A stretch of DNA of 64,000 nt from CAVPEV01 sp963703555 (GCA_963703555.1 CAVPEV010000032.1:47202-111201); one strand, 5' to 3'; shown: positions 8,631 to 17,477, numbered from the stretch's first letter. Made by a program: numbers and translations. Notes: generated from the sequence alone by a model not told the origin.

Positions 8631-8714
8631 TCGGTGCGGCTCGACGTGGGGTCGGTGCGGCTCGACCTGGTGTCGGTGCGGCTCGACCTGGGGTCGGTGC
8701 GGCTCGACGCGCTG
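8631..8714 (+). repeat. 21-bp tandem repeat, four copies, upstream of helicase-associated gene
   Basis: Four units of 21 bp share the core tcggtgcggctcgac, starting at 8631, 8652, 8673 and 8694. The array lies between two divergent genes and ends 15 bp before the chosen ATG at 8730. Because the period is seven codons, it is also open in frame with the downstream gene and would read as SVRLD-containing heptads with several in-frame GTG codons. Confidence 0.85.
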
Positions 8715-8729
8715 CGTATCGTGGTGGGG

Positions 8730-11051
8730 ATGGCCTCGTTCATGTCCTTCCTGCGTGCGCGCAGCGACGACGACCTCGTGGTGCTGCTCACCCGCCGTCC
8801 CGATCTGGCCTCCCCCAGCCCGTCGACGCTGACCTCGCTCGCCGCGCGCGCCACCAGCCGGGTCAGCCTGGACCGGGCGCTCAGCGGCGTCGACGCGGCG
8901 GTGCTGCAGGGGCTCGAGGCGCTCGTGGTGGTGGGCCGGCCCGAGCCGGCGACGCCCGAGGACGTCCTGACCGCCGTGGGGGCCCAGAGCCCGGCCGACC
9001 GCACCCGGCTGCTGGAGGCCCTGGACCAGGCCGTCGTCCTGGCGCTGGCCTGGCCCGACGCCGGCGGCCTGCGCCCGGCACCCGGGCTCGCGGAGGTGCT
9101 CGGCCCGTACCCGGCCGGCCTCGCGCCGGACACCGGGCCGGTGCCCCGCCCGGAGGCGCTGGCCGACCTGTCCGACGTGCCGCCCGGGGCGCGAGCCGTC
9201 CTCGACGCCCTCACCTGGGGGCCGCCCGTCGGTGTCCGCCCCGGCCCGGGCACGCCGGCCGCCGCGGCGGTGGACTGGCTGCTGCACCGCGGCCTCCTGG
9301 TCCCGGCGGAGAACAGGCACGTGCTCCTGCCCCGTGCCGTCGCGCTGGCGCTGCGGCACGGCCGCACGCACCGCGCCCCGGCCCGGCCGCCGGTGACCGG
9401 CACGGCCCGCCGGGACCGGGCCACCGTCTCCGCCGAGTCCGCGCAGGCCGCCGAGGCGGTCGTCCGGGCCGTGGCCGGACTGGTCCAGGCCTGGCAGGAG
9501 GCGCCGCCGCCGGTGCTGCGGTCCGGCGGGCTGGCGGTGCGCGAGCTGCGCCGCGTCGCCGGCCTGCTGGGCACCGACGAGCCGACGGCGGCGCTCGTCG
9601 TCGAGCTGGCCGGGGCGGCCGGGCTGGTGGCGGACGACGGCGAGGAGGAACCCGCCTTCGTGGCCACTGCGGAGGCGGACACCTGGATCGCCGGTGAGCT
9701 GCCCCGCCGCTGGGCCGCGCTGGCCCGCGCCTGGCTGGTCGCCCCCCGCGTCCCGTGGCAGGTCGGCGAGCGCGACGACCGCGGAGCGGTCCGCACCGCT
9801 CTGGGGCCCGCCGTGCAGCGCGGTTGGGCGCCGCGCCTGCGCCGTGCCGTGCTGGATGAGCTGGCTGCGCTGCCCGCCGGCAGCGCACCCTCCCTGGACG
9901 ACCTGCTCGCACTGGTGCGCTGGCGCAGTCCCCGGGCCGCACCGCCGGCGGCGACGGTCGAGGGTGTGCTGACCGAGGCCGGCAGGCTGGGCCTGCTCGG
10001 CGCCGGGGCGCTCGCGCCGGCCGGCCGGGCCCTGCTCACCGGCGCGGACATCGAGGCCGCCCTGGTGGCCAGCCTGCCCGACCCCGTCGACGACCTCCTG
10101 CTCCAGGGGGACCTCACCGGCGTGGTGCCCGGCCGGGCGACGCCGGCGCTCGACGCGCTGCTCGACCGCACGGCCACGGTGGAGTCCCGCGGCGCAGCGC
10201 TGACCGTCCGGTTCACCGAGGCGTCCGTGCGGTCGGCCCTCGACGCCGGGATGGACCCCGAGGACCTGCTCGCCGGCCTGGCCTCCCACGCCCGCGGGCA
10301 GCTTCCCCAGCCGTTGACCTACCTCGTCCACGACGTGGCCCGCAGGCACGGTCGGCTGCGGGTCGGTGGCGCTGCCGCGTACCTGCGCTCGGAGGACCCC
10401 CCGCTGCTCGCGGGCCTGGCCGAGGATCCCCGGCTGGCCCGGCTCGGCCTGGTCCGCCTGGCGCCGGGTGTCATTGCGTCCCAGGCGCCGCCCGCCGAGC
10501 TGCTGGCCGCGCTCCGCGAGCACGGCCTCGCCCCGGTGGCGGAGGGGCCCGGCGGGCAGGTGCTGCGCGCCCAGCCCGGCGCCCGGCGCCGTGCGGGCCA
10601 TCCGCCGCCCCGACCGGCCCGTGCCGCGGCCACCCCGTCCCCCACCGACGAGGAGGCGCGCGTCGCGCGCGCCACCGCCCTGGTCCCCGAGCTGCGGCGT
10701 GCCGAGGCGGCCCGCGCCGACGCGCCGGCGTCGGCCGGCGGGGCCGAGGGCGCGCCGGGTCCGGCCGGGGCGGCCGGGCCCGGCGCGGGGGGCACCGGGG
10801 CGGGAACAGTGGACCCCGTCGAGGCGTTGGCCCTGCTGCGGCAGGCTGCCGAGGACCGGGCCGAGGTCTGGATCGAGGTCGCCGGCCCGCGCGGGGTTCC
10901 GCAGCGCCGGTTGGTGCGACCCTTGCACGTCGAGGGTGGCCGCCTGCGCGCCCTGGACCCCGCACGCGAGGCGGAGATCACCGTCACCGTGCACTCCATC
11001 GCGTCGGCCACCCTCGCATCGACCACGGACCGCACCACCGCCACCCGCTGA
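8730..11051 (+). CDS. Helicase-associated (XPB/Ssl2 N-terminal-like) domain protein
   Basis: A 773-residue actinobacterial protein of the helicase-associated family that regularly sits beside bacterial XPB. The N-terminus SFLRARSDDDLVVLLTRRPDL (split here from MASFM) is characteristic, followed by winged-helix-like segments. A Pro/Ala/Gly-rich linker spans roughly 615-690, and the C-terminus (VDPVEALALLRQAAEDRAEVWIEV ... ITVTVHSIASATL) matches the family's closing domain. No Walker motif is present, so it is not itself a helicase. The start is the ATG at 8730; upstream in-frame GTG codons inside the 21-bp repeats are alternatives. The XPB gene follows 42 bp later; a partner role analogous to archaeal Bax1 is inference. 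Confidence 0.8.
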   Translation: MASFMSFLRARSDDDLVVLLTRRPDLASPSPSTLTSLAARATSRVSLDRALSGVDAAVLQGLEALVVVGRPEPATPEDVLTAVGAQSPADRTRLLEALDQAVVLALAWPDAGGLRPAPGLAEVLGPYPAGLAPDTGPVPRPEALADLSDVPPGARAVLDALTWGPPVGVRPGPGTPAAAAVDWLLHRGLLVPAENRHVLLPRAVALALRHGRTHRAPARPPVTGTARRDRATVSAESAQAAEAVVRAVAGLVQAWQEAPPPVLRSGGLAVRELRRVAGLLGTDEPTAALVVELAGAAGLVADDGEEEPAFVATAEADTWIAGELPRRWAALARAWLVAPRVPWQVGERDDRGAVRTALGPAVQRGWAPRLRRAVLDELAALPAGSAPSLDDLLALVRWRSPRAAPPAATVEGVLTEAGRLGLLGAGALAPAGRALLTGADIEAALVASLPDPVDDLLLQGDLTGVVPGRATPALDALLDRTATVESRGAALTVRFTEASVRSALDAGMDPEDLLAGLASHARGQLPQPLTYLVHDVARRHGRLRVGGAAAYLRSEDPPLLAGLAEDPRLARLGLVRLAPGVIASQAPPAELLAALREHGLAPVAEGPGGQVLRAQPGARRRAGHPPPRPARAAATPSPTDEEARVARATALVPELRRAEAARADAPASAGGAEGAPGPAGAAGPGAGGTGAGTVDPVEALALLRQAAEDRAEVWIEVAGPRGVPQRRLVRPLHVEGGRLRALDPAREAEITVTVHSIASATLASTTDRTTATR

Positions 11052-11093
11052 CAGCCGCCACCGACCGCACCACCGCCCACGGACAGGAGCCCC

Positions 11094-12788
11094 ATGACCG
11101 ACGGACCGCTCATCGTGCAGAGCGACAAGTCGCTCCTTCTGGAGGTCGACCACCCGCTCGCCGACGAGTGCCGCCGAGCCATCGCGCCGTTCGCCGAGCT
11201 GGAGCGCGCCCCCGAGCACGTGCACACCTACCGGCTCACCCCGCTGGGGCTGTGGAACGCCCGGGCGGCGGGACACGACGCCGAGCAGGTCGTCGACACA
11301 CTGCTGCGCTACTCCCGCTACCCGGTGCCGACCGCCCTGCTCGTCGACGTGGCCGAGACGATGTCCCGGTACGGCCGGCTGCAGCTGCTCGCCGACCCGG
11401 TGCACGGCCTGCTGCTGCACGCCCTCGACCCGGCGGTGCTCGCCGAGGTGCGCCGGTCCAAGCGGACCGCCGGCCTGCTCGGGGCGGCGATCGACGACAC
11501 CGACGTCGCCGTGCACCCCTCCGAGCGCGGCCACCTCAAGCAGGTGCTCGTCAAGCTCGGCTGGCCGGCCGAGGACCTGGCCGGCTACGTGGACGGCGAG
11601 GCGCACGCGATCGGCCTCGTCGAGGACGGCTGGTCCCTGCGTCCCTACCAGCACCAGGCCGTGGACACCTTCTGGTACGGCGGCTCCGGCGTCGTCGTGC
11701 TGCCCTGCGGTGCCGGCAAGACCCTGGTCGGTGCGGGCGTCATGGCCCGCTCGCAGACCACCACCCTCATCCTCGTCACGAACACCGTCTCGGCCCGGCA
11801 GTGGCGCGACGAGCTCGTCGCCCGCACCACCCTGACCCCCGAGGAGATCGGCGAGTACTCCGGCTCCCGCAAGGAGGTCCGGCCGGTGACGATCGCGACG
11901 TACCAGGTGCTCACCACCAGGCGGAAGGGCGTCTACCCGCACCTGGAGCTGCTCGACGCGCGCGACTGGGGGCTGATCGTCTACGACGAGGTGCACCTGC
12001 TGCCCGCGCCGGTCTTCCGGATGACCGCCGACCTGCAGGCCCGTCGGCGGCTCGGGCTGACCGCCACGCTGGTCCGCGAGGACGGCCGGGAGGACGAGGT
12101 GTTCAGCCTGATCGGGCCCAAGCGGTACGACGCGCCGTGGAAGGACATCGAGGCGCAGGGCTGGATCGCCCCGGCCGACTGCGTGGAGGTCCGCCTCACC
12201 CTGCCCGACCGCGAGCGGATGGCCTACGCGACCGCGGAGCCGGAGGACCGCTACCGGCTCGCTGCGAGCGCGCCAGGCAAGAACGGCGTGGTCGAGCGGA
12301 TCGCCGCCGCCCACCCCGGCGAGCCGACCCTCGTCATCGGCCAGTACCTCGACCAGCTCCGGGAGCTCGCCGAGCACCTCCAGGCACCGCTCATCACCGG
12401 GGCCACCACCGTCCGCGAGCGTCAGCGCCTGTACGCGGCGTTCCGCGCCGGGGAGATCACCCGGCTCGTGGTGAGCAAGGTGGCCAACTTCTCCATCGAC
12501 CTGCCCGAGGCCTCGGTGGCCATCCAGGTCTCCGGCGCCTTCGGCTCCCGCCAGGAGGAGGCGCAGCGGCTCGGCCGGCTGCTCCGGCCCAAGGGCGACG
12601 GCCGCACCGCGCACTTCTACGCGATCGTGGCGCGGGACACCGTGGACCAGGACTTCGCCGCGCACCGGCAGCGCTTCCTCGCCGAGCAGGGCTACTCCTA
12701 CCGGATCCGCGACGCCGAGGACGTCGACGCCGAGCTGGACCGCGAGGCCGACGAGTCCGACGGGGAGGGAACTTCCGCAGGGTGGTAG
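11094..12788 (+). CDS. XPB-type DNA repair helicase (SF2, 3'-5')
   Basis: A 564-residue XPB/Rad25-type helicase. An N-terminal damage-recognition-like region (1-170) precedes the RecA cores. Q-like motif RPYQHQAV (183-190), Walker A LPCGAGKT (203-210), DEVH box YDEVHLLP (297-304), LGLTATLVREDG with the RED motif of XPB, and motif VI QRLGRLLRP are all present. These enzymes unwind DNA with ATP in nucleotide-excision repair or transcription-linked repair; the bacterial role is not well defined. It follows the helicase-associated gene by 42 bp and is probably co-transcribed with it. Confidence 0.92.
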   Translation: MTDGPLIVQSDKSLLLEVDHPLADECRRAIAPFAELERAPEHVHTYRLTPLGLWNARAAGHDAEQVVDTLLRYSRYPVPTALLVDVAETMSRYGRLQLLADPVHGLLLHALDPAVLAEVRRSKRTAGLLGAAIDDTDVAVHPSERGHLKQVLVKLGWPAEDLAGYVDGEAHAIGLVEDGWSLRPYQHQAVDTFWYGGSGVVVLPCGAGKTLVGAGVMARSQTTTLILVTNTVSARQWRDELVARTTLTPEEIGEYSGSRKEVRPVTIATYQVLTTRRKGVYPHLELLDARDWGLIVYDEVHLLPAPVFRMTADLQARRRLGLTATLVREDGREDEVFSLIGPKRYDAPWKDIEAQGWIAPADCVEVRLTLPDRERMAYATAEPEDRYRLAASAPGKNGVVERIAAAHPGEPTLVIGQYLDQLRELAEHLQAPLITGATTVRERQRLYAAFRAGEITRLVVSKVANFSIDLPEASVAIQVSGAFGSRQEEAQRLGRLLRPKGDGRTAHFYAIVARDTVDQDFAAHRQRFLAEQGYSYRIRDAEDVDAELDREADESDGEGTSAGW

Positions 12789-12820
12789 ACGTCGGACACG
12801 GCGTGCACCAGGATCGACGC

Positions 12821-14953
12821 ATGGCCGCTGCGGATGCCCTCCGGTCGGGCGCCGTGGCGACCGCCCTGCTGGCCGGCGTACTCGGGCTCGCGTTGCCCGC
12901 CACGGGGGCCGCCGGTCCGCCGGCCGGCGGTCCGCCGGCCGCCGGTCCGCCGGCCGCCGTGACGCCTGCGACCCAGCGGTCCACCGTCGCCCTGTCGGCT
13001 GCGCTGCCCGCCGCCACCGTCCTGCCCGCGACGGCCCCGCTGGCTGTCGGCGGTGACATCACCGACCAGGCCGGTGTGCTCGGCGACCGGACCGACCAGG
13101 TGCAGTCCGCACTCGACGCGCTGGCGGCCGCGACGCGCTACCAGCTCTACGTGGTCTACGTACCCAGCTTCTCCGGGACGTCCCCCGAGGAGTGGTCGAA
13201 CCAGACCACCCGGTTGTCCGGCCTCGGCGCGGACGACCTCCTGCTCAGCGTGGCCGTGCAGGACCGTCGCTACTTCCTGGGCCCGGCGACCGTGCCGGGC
13301 CTGTCCTCCTCCCAGCTGGACGACGTGGCGGCGGCGATCGAGGACCGGCTGGCGCAGGACGACTGGGCCGGTGCGGCGATCGTCGGCGCCGAGCAGGTCC
13401 AGTCGGCGGCCCAGGGGGGGTCCTCCGGCGGTTCCGGCACCTCGTTCCTCACCATCCTTGTCGTCGGGCTGCTCGTCATCGGCGCCATCGCGCTGGTCGT
13501 CACCGTGACCTCCCGCCGGCGGACCGCAGGCGCGGGCCCGGCGGGTCCCGGCCCAGCGGGTCCCGGCACATCGGGCGACGGGCTCGACGCCCTGCCGACC
13601 GCGGTGCTCGTCCGGCGGGCCGCGGCGGCGCTGGTGGACATCGACGACGCCCTGCGCGCCTCCGAGCAGGAGCTGGCCTTCGCGCAGGCGCAGTTCGGCG
13701 CCGATGCCACGGACGAGTTCGAACGGGCCCTGGCGAGCGGCAAACAGCAGGTCACCGAGGCCTTCCGCCTCCAACAGACCCTCGACGACGACGTGCCGGA
13801 CACCGACGCCCAGGTCCGTGACGTCGCCGGCCGGATCGTGGCGACCTGTGCCGCCGTCGCCGCGGACCTCGACGCGCAGGCGGACCGGTTCGTCCAGCTG
13901 CGCGACCTGCAGGCCCGCGCCCCCGAGCTGCTCGACGCCCATGCCCGCAGCCGGGAGCAGCTCGCCGCCCGGCTCGGCCCGGCGCGCGCCACCCTGGAAC
14001 GGCTCGCGGCCACCTACCCGGCCGAGGCGCTGAGCTCCGTGGCGCGCAACGCCGACCAGGCTGCCGCCCTGCTCACCGAGGTCGACGCCGCCGTCACCGG
14101 CGGGCGGCAGGGCCTGGCCGACGGCGACCGCGGTGTCGCCGTCGGGTATGGCCGCGCCGCGGAAGCCGCCCTCGGCCAGGCGACCGCCCTGCTGGACGCC
14201 GTCGACCACGCCGGCACGGACCTCGCCGCCGCCGGCACCCGGCTCGCCGCGGCCATCGCCTCCATCAGCGCCGACCTGGCGGACGCGGCCCGGCTGGCGC
14301 CCGGCGATCCGGCCCTCGACGAGCCCGTGCGGGCGGCGCAGGCCGCCGTCGCCCAGGCCGAGGCCGCGCGCACCGCCGGAGACCCGCTCGCTGCGCTGCG
14401 CACCATCGCCCAGGCGGAGGCCACCCTCGACGCGGCCCTGGCGCCGCTGCGCGAGGCGGCCGAACGGGCCCGCCGAGCGGCCGGCCTGCTCGACGACGCC
14501 CTCGGCCGGGTCGACTCACTGGTGCGCGCCACCGGCTCCTACATCGACACCCGCCGCGGCGCCGTCGGCCCGCAGGCCCGGACCCGGCTGGCCGAGGCGG
14601 CGCGGCTGCTGCAGCACGCCCAGGCGCTCGCCACGCAGGACCCACAGTCGGCGCTCGGCACCGCGCAGCGTGCCGAGCAGCTGGCCGTGCAGGCCCAGCA
14701 GATCGCCCAGGCCGACGTGGCGGACGCCGAGCGACGCGAGGACGAGCACCGCCGCGGCGGCGGAGGCGGGTCGAACGTCGGGGGCATGCTCCTCGGCGGC
14801 ATCATCCTCGACGCGCTGCTGCGCGGCGGCGGCGGCTTCGGGGGCGGCCACGCAGGCGGCGGGTTCGGCGGCGGCGGGTTCGGCGGCGGCGGCCGAGGCG
14901 GCGGGTTCGGCGGCGGCGGGGGCGGGGGCGGCGGCCGCGGGGGCGGCTTCTAG
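12821..14953 (+). CDS. TPM-domain membrane protein with Gly-rich tail
   Basis: A 710-residue secreted/membrane protein. A signal-like segment (9-30, AVATALLAGVLGLALPATGA) leads to a TPM domain at about 79-200 (ITDQAGVLGD ... RRYFLGPATVPGLS). A transmembrane segment follows at 208-227 (ILVVGLLVIGAIALVV core), then a long Ala/Gln/Arg-rich helical region of about 400 residues, likely coiled coil. The C-terminus is almost pure glycine with Phe (GGGFGGG repeats). TPM proteins such as Psb32 and Rv2345 are linked to membrane or photosystem repair. An upstream in-frame GTG at 12803 is an alternative start. PspA follows 67 bp later, suggesting an envelope-stress pair. Confidence 0.85.
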   Translation: MAAADALRSGAVATALLAGVLGLALPATGAAGPPAGGPPAAGPPAAVTPATQRSTVALSAALPAATVLPATAPLAVGGDITDQAGVLGDRTDQVQSALDALAAATRYQLYVVYVPSFSGTSPEEWSNQTTRLSGLGADDLLLSVAVQDRRYFLGPATVPGLSSSQLDDVAAAIEDRLAQDDWAGAAIVGAEQVQSAAQGGSSGGSGTSFLTILVVGLLVIGAIALVVTVTSRRRTAGAGPAGPGPAGPGTSGDGLDALPTAVLVRRAAAALVDIDDALRASEQELAFAQAQFGADATDEFERALASGKQQVTEAFRLQQTLDDDVPDTDAQVRDVAGRIVATCAAVAADLDAQADRFVQLRDLQARAPELLDAHARSREQLAARLGPARATLERLAATYPAEALSSVARNADQAAALLTEVDAAVTGGRQGLADGDRGVAVGYGRAAEAALGQATALLDAVDHAGTDLAAAGTRLAAAIASISADLADAARLAPGDPALDEPVRAAQAAVAQAEAARTAGDPLAALRTIAQAEATLDAALAPLREAAERARRAAGLLDDALGRVDSLVRATGSYIDTRRGAVGPQARTRLAEAARLLQHAQALATQDPQSALGTAQRAEQLAVQAQQIAQADVADAERREDEHRRGGGGGSNVGGMLLGGIILDALLRGGGGFGGGHAGGGFGGGGFGGGGRGGGFGGGGGGGGGRGGGF

Positions 14954-15020
14954 GGCAGTGGGACAGATGAGCACCCGAGCGCGCACCGCGCTCGGACCAG
15001 GACGACGGAAGGCACAGGCG

Positions 15021-15749
15021 ATGACCGAGAAGCAGAGCATCTTCGGCCGGATCTCCCAGCTGGCCAAGGCCAACATCAACGCGCTGCTGGACGGCGCCGA
15101 GGACCCGCAGAAGATGCTGGACCAGCTGGTCCGCGACTACACGAACAGCATCGCCGAGGCGGAGCAGGCCATCGCCCAGACCATCGGCAACCTGCGGCTC
15201 GCCGAGCTGGACCACGCCGAGGACGTCAAGGCGGTCCGGGAGTGGGGGGACAAGGCGGCGGCCGCCTCCCGCCGCGCGGAGCAGTTCCGGGCGGACGGCG
15301 ACACGACATCCGCCGTGAAGTTCGACAACCTGGCCAAGGTGGCTCTCGGCAAGCAGATCACCGCGGAGACCGAGGTCAAGGACGCCGAGCCGCTCATCGC
15401 CTCGCAGCGGGACACCGTCGAGAAGCTCAAGACCGGCTTGGCCCAGATGAAGGACAAGCTGGACCAGCTGAAGAGCCGCCGGGACAGCCTGGTGGCCCGG
15501 CAGAAGGCCGCCGCGGCGCAGCAGCAGGTGCAGTCGGCCGTCGGCAGCCTCAGCGTGCTCGACCCGACGTCGGAGCTGTCCCGGTTCGAGGACAAGGTCC
15601 GCCGCCAGGAGGCGCTCGCCGCCGGCCAGGCCGAGCTGGCCGCCTCCTCGCTCGACGCCCAGTTCGCCGAGCTCGACGACGCGAGCACCGAGGTCGAGGT
15701 CGAGGCCCGCCTGGCCGCCTTGAAGTCCTCGACCGCCGGCCAGCAGTAG
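15021..15749 (+). CDS. pspA: PspA/IM30 family protein
   Basis: A 242-residue PspA/IM30 (ESCRT-III-like) protein that coats and stabilises damaged membranes. It begins KQSIFGRISQLAKANINALLD, with an amphipathic N-terminal helix and the family motif EDPQKMLDQLVRDY (36-49). Long coiled-coil helices follow through about residue 190, and an acidic C-terminal helix ends the protein. A GGAAGG-like element lies upstream of the ATG. Adjacent to the TPM-domain gene, a pairing seen in other actinobacteria. Its stop codon lies in a 25-bp tandem repeat. Confidence 0.92.
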   Translation: MTEKQSIFGRISQLAKANINALLDGAEDPQKMLDQLVRDYTNSIAEAEQAIAQTIGNLRLAELDHAEDVKAVREWGDKAAAASRRAEQFRADGDTTSAVKFDNLAKVALGKQITAETEVKDAEPLIASQRDTVEKLKTGLAQMKDKLDQLKSRRDSLVARQKAAAAQQQVQSAVGSLSVLDPTSELSRFEDKVRRQEALAAGQAELAASSLDAQFAELDDASTEVEVEARLAALKSSTAGQQ

Positions 15750-15807
15750 GACGCCAGCAGCGGGTCAGGCGTAGGACGCCAGCAGCGGGTCAGGCGTAGG
15801 ACGCCAG
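15746..15807 (+). repeat. 25-bp tandem repeat, 2.5 copies, joining two convergent gene ends
   Basis: Two perfect 25-bp copies (15746-15770, 15771-15795) begin gtaggacgccagcagcgggt, and a 12-bp partial copy follows. The first copy contains the TAG of pspA and the second overlaps the stop of the amidotransferase gene on the other strand, so both convergent genes end inside the array. Confidence 0.88.
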
Positions 15808-16548
15808 GTCTGCCCGCACACGGTCGACGAACGCCTCGGCGAGGATCTGCCCGGCCGTGGCGAGCTCCTCGTCGTGCGCCGCCATCGCGGCACCGACCGA
15901 CTCCGGGTCCACCCCGGCACCGTCCGCCCAGGCCCGGGCGTCCGCCACCCGGGCCTCCGGATGGAACTGCACGCCCCACGCCGAACCGACCCGGAACGCC
16001 TGGTAGGGGTAGACCGGGGAGGAGGCCAACCAGGCCGCGCCGGCCGGCAGGTCCACCACGGCGTCGGCGTGCAGGCTGAGCATCCGCGTCGACCGCAGCC
16101 CGTCCGCCTGGGCCCGTCCGGCCAGGCCGGCGAGCAGCGGGTCGCCGGTCGCCTCCGGCCGCCAGCGCACGTCGATCACCCCCGCCTCGACCCCGGGCGG
16201 AGCGGCGACCTGCACCTTCCCGCCGGTCGCGAGCGCGAGCAGCTGGGCGCCCAGGCAGATGCCGAGGGTCGGCACCCCCGAGGCCGCCGCCGAGGCGAGC
16301 AGTGCCCGGGTGGCCGGCAGCCAGCCGGCACCCGCATCGTCCACGGCGCTCATCCGGCCACCGAGGACGAGCAGCCCGTCGCCCACCGCGTCGAGGGATG
16401 TCGGGACCGGCTCGCCGTCGTAGGCGCGGACGAGGCGCATCTGCGCCCTCCCCAGCCAGTCCTCGAACCGCCCGAGCGGCACGCCGCGATCAGACTGGAT
16501 CACGGTGAGCAGCGGCAGGCGGGCAGGCGGGGTCGAATCGATCACCAC
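15790..16548 (-). CDS. Class I glutamine amidotransferase-like protein
   Basis: About 252 residues of a GATase class I domain resembling GMP-synthase-like amidotransferases of unknown acceptor. The nucleophile elbow is LGICLGAQLLAL with Cys98, and the catalytic His/Glu appear in GVQFHPEA near residue 200. It begins VVIDSTPPARLPLLTVIQSD with an early GRFEDWLG as in family members. The tandem GTG codons at 16548 or 16545 are taken as start because the open frame further upstream runs through repeats and is arginine/proline-rich. It ends inside the 25-bp repeat shared with pspA. Free-standing members are often annotated as gamma-glutamyl hydrolases or aminotransferases; the reaction is unknown. 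Confidence 0.83.
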   Translation of the reverse strand: MVIDSTPPARLPLLTVIQSDRGVPLGRFEDWLGRAQMRLVRAYDGEPVPTSLDAVGDGLLVLGGRMSAVDDAGAGWLPATRALLASAAASGVPTLGICLGAQLLALATGGKVQVAAPPGVEAGVIDVRWRPEATGDPLLAGLAGRAQADGLRSTRMLSLHADAVVDLPAGAAWLASSPVYPYQAFRVGSAWGVQFHPEARVADARAWADGAGVDPESVGAAMAAHDEELATAGQILAEAFVDRVRADLASYA

Positions 16549-16639
16549 GGGACCGTACTGCCCAGCCCGCCCGACAGGACAACCCGGAGCCCGCCCGCGA
16601 GGCGTCCCGAGAGGCGACGTGCGATCGCCAAGGCGACCT

Positions 16640-16676
16640 GCGATCCCCGGGGTGACCCGCGATCCCCGGGGTGACC
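16640..16676 (+). repeat. 18-bp direct repeat
   Basis: Two copies of gcgatccccggggtgacc lie at 16640-16657 and 16659-16676 (19-bp period) in the divergent region between the amidotransferase and the response regulator. A looser relative of the unit precedes them near 16621. Confidence 0.75.
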
Positions 16677-16702
16677 GATGCTCCCCGTCCAGCGCGTACT
16701 CA

Positions 16703-16734
16703 GTGAATTCCCAGCGTAGGCGGGCAGAATTCAC
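16703..16734. promoter_or_regulatory. Inverted repeat gtgaattc-N16-gaattcac, candidate operator
   Basis: Perfect 8-bp arms at 16703-16710 and 16727-16734 flank a 16-bp spacer; arm centres are 24 bp apart, roughly two helical turns. The right arm ends two bases before the response-regulator ATG at 16737, and no Shine-Dalgarno sequence is visible there. The position suggests autoregulation by the OmpR-type regulator it precedes, or a leaderless transcript starting next to the site; both are inferences. Confidence 0.6.
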
Positions 16735-16736
16735 AC

Positions 16737-17477
16737 ATGAGCATCGCGCCCACTCCCGGCCAGGTCGAGGCCCGGTTGCTCGTCGTCGACGACGAGCCGA
16801 ACATCCGCGAGCTGCTGGCCACCTCGCTGCGGTTCGCCGGCTTCGACGTCCAGGCGGCCGCCGACGGCAACGAGGCGTTGCGCCTGGCCCGCCGCACGGC
16901 GCCGGACCTCGTCGTGCTCGACGTCATGCTGCCGGACATGGACGGCTTCACCGTGACGCGGCGGCTGCGGGAGAACGGCCACCACGTGCCCGTGCTCTTT
17001 CTCACCGCCCGGGACGAGACTGCGGACAAGGTGACCGGCCTCACCGTCGGCGGGGACGACTACGTGACAAAGCCGTTCAGCCTGGAGGAGGTCGTCGCGC
17101 GGATCCGGGCGATCCTCCGGCGCACCCACCCGGGGGACGGCGACGACGGCTCGGTGCTGCGCTATGCCGACCTCGAGCTCGACGAGGACAGCCACGAGGT
17201 GCGCCGGGCCGGCCAGGTCGTCGAGCTGTCGCCCACCGAGTTCAAGCTGCTGCGCTACCTGCTGCTCAACGCCGGCCGCGTGCTGTCGAAGGCGCAGATC
17301 CTCGACCACGTCTGGGAGTACGACTGGGGCGGCGACGCCAACATCGTCGAGTCCTACATCTCCTACCTGCGGCGCAAGGTGGACCAGGTGGCCACCCCGG
17401 CGGGCACGCCGGTCGAGCCGCTCATCCAGACCAAGCGCGGCGTCGGGTACATGCTGCGCCGCCCGAGCGGCTCGTGA
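16737..17477 (+). CDS. OmpR/PhoB-family response regulator
   Basis: A 246-residue response regulator. The receiver (about 12-130) has the acidic pair Asp18-Asp19 in VVDDEP, phospho-acceptor Asp62 in VVLDVMLPDMDG, and the conserved Lys in YVTKPFSLEE. A Trans_reg_C winged helix follows (about 145-240), with SPTEFKLLRYLLLNAGRV and GDANIVESYISYLRRKVD; the end is TKRGVGYMLRRP. It resembles the TcrA/MprA/TrcR group. Its stop overlaps the kinase start by 4 bp. The inverted repeat just upstream may be its own operator. Confidence 0.93.
   Translation: MSIAPTPGQVEARLLVVDDEPNIRELLATSLRFAGFDVQAAADGNEALRLARRTAPDLVVLDVMLPDMDGFTVTRRLRENGHHVPVLFLTARDETADKVTGLTVGGDDYVTKPFSLEEVVARIRAILRRTHPGDGDDGSVLRYADLELDEDSHEVRRAGQVVELSPTEFKLLRYLLLNAGRVLSKAQILDHVWEYDWGGDANIVESYISYLRRKVDQVATPAGTPVEPLIQTKRGVGYMLRRPSGS

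Noticed and set aside
7278..12665. Very long minus-strand open frame running across the EAL gene and opposite the helicase genes
   Set aside because: Only the part to 8537 encodes a recognisable protein. The rest is the low-stop shadow of GC-rich genes on the other strand, rich in Arg, Gly and His with no domain.
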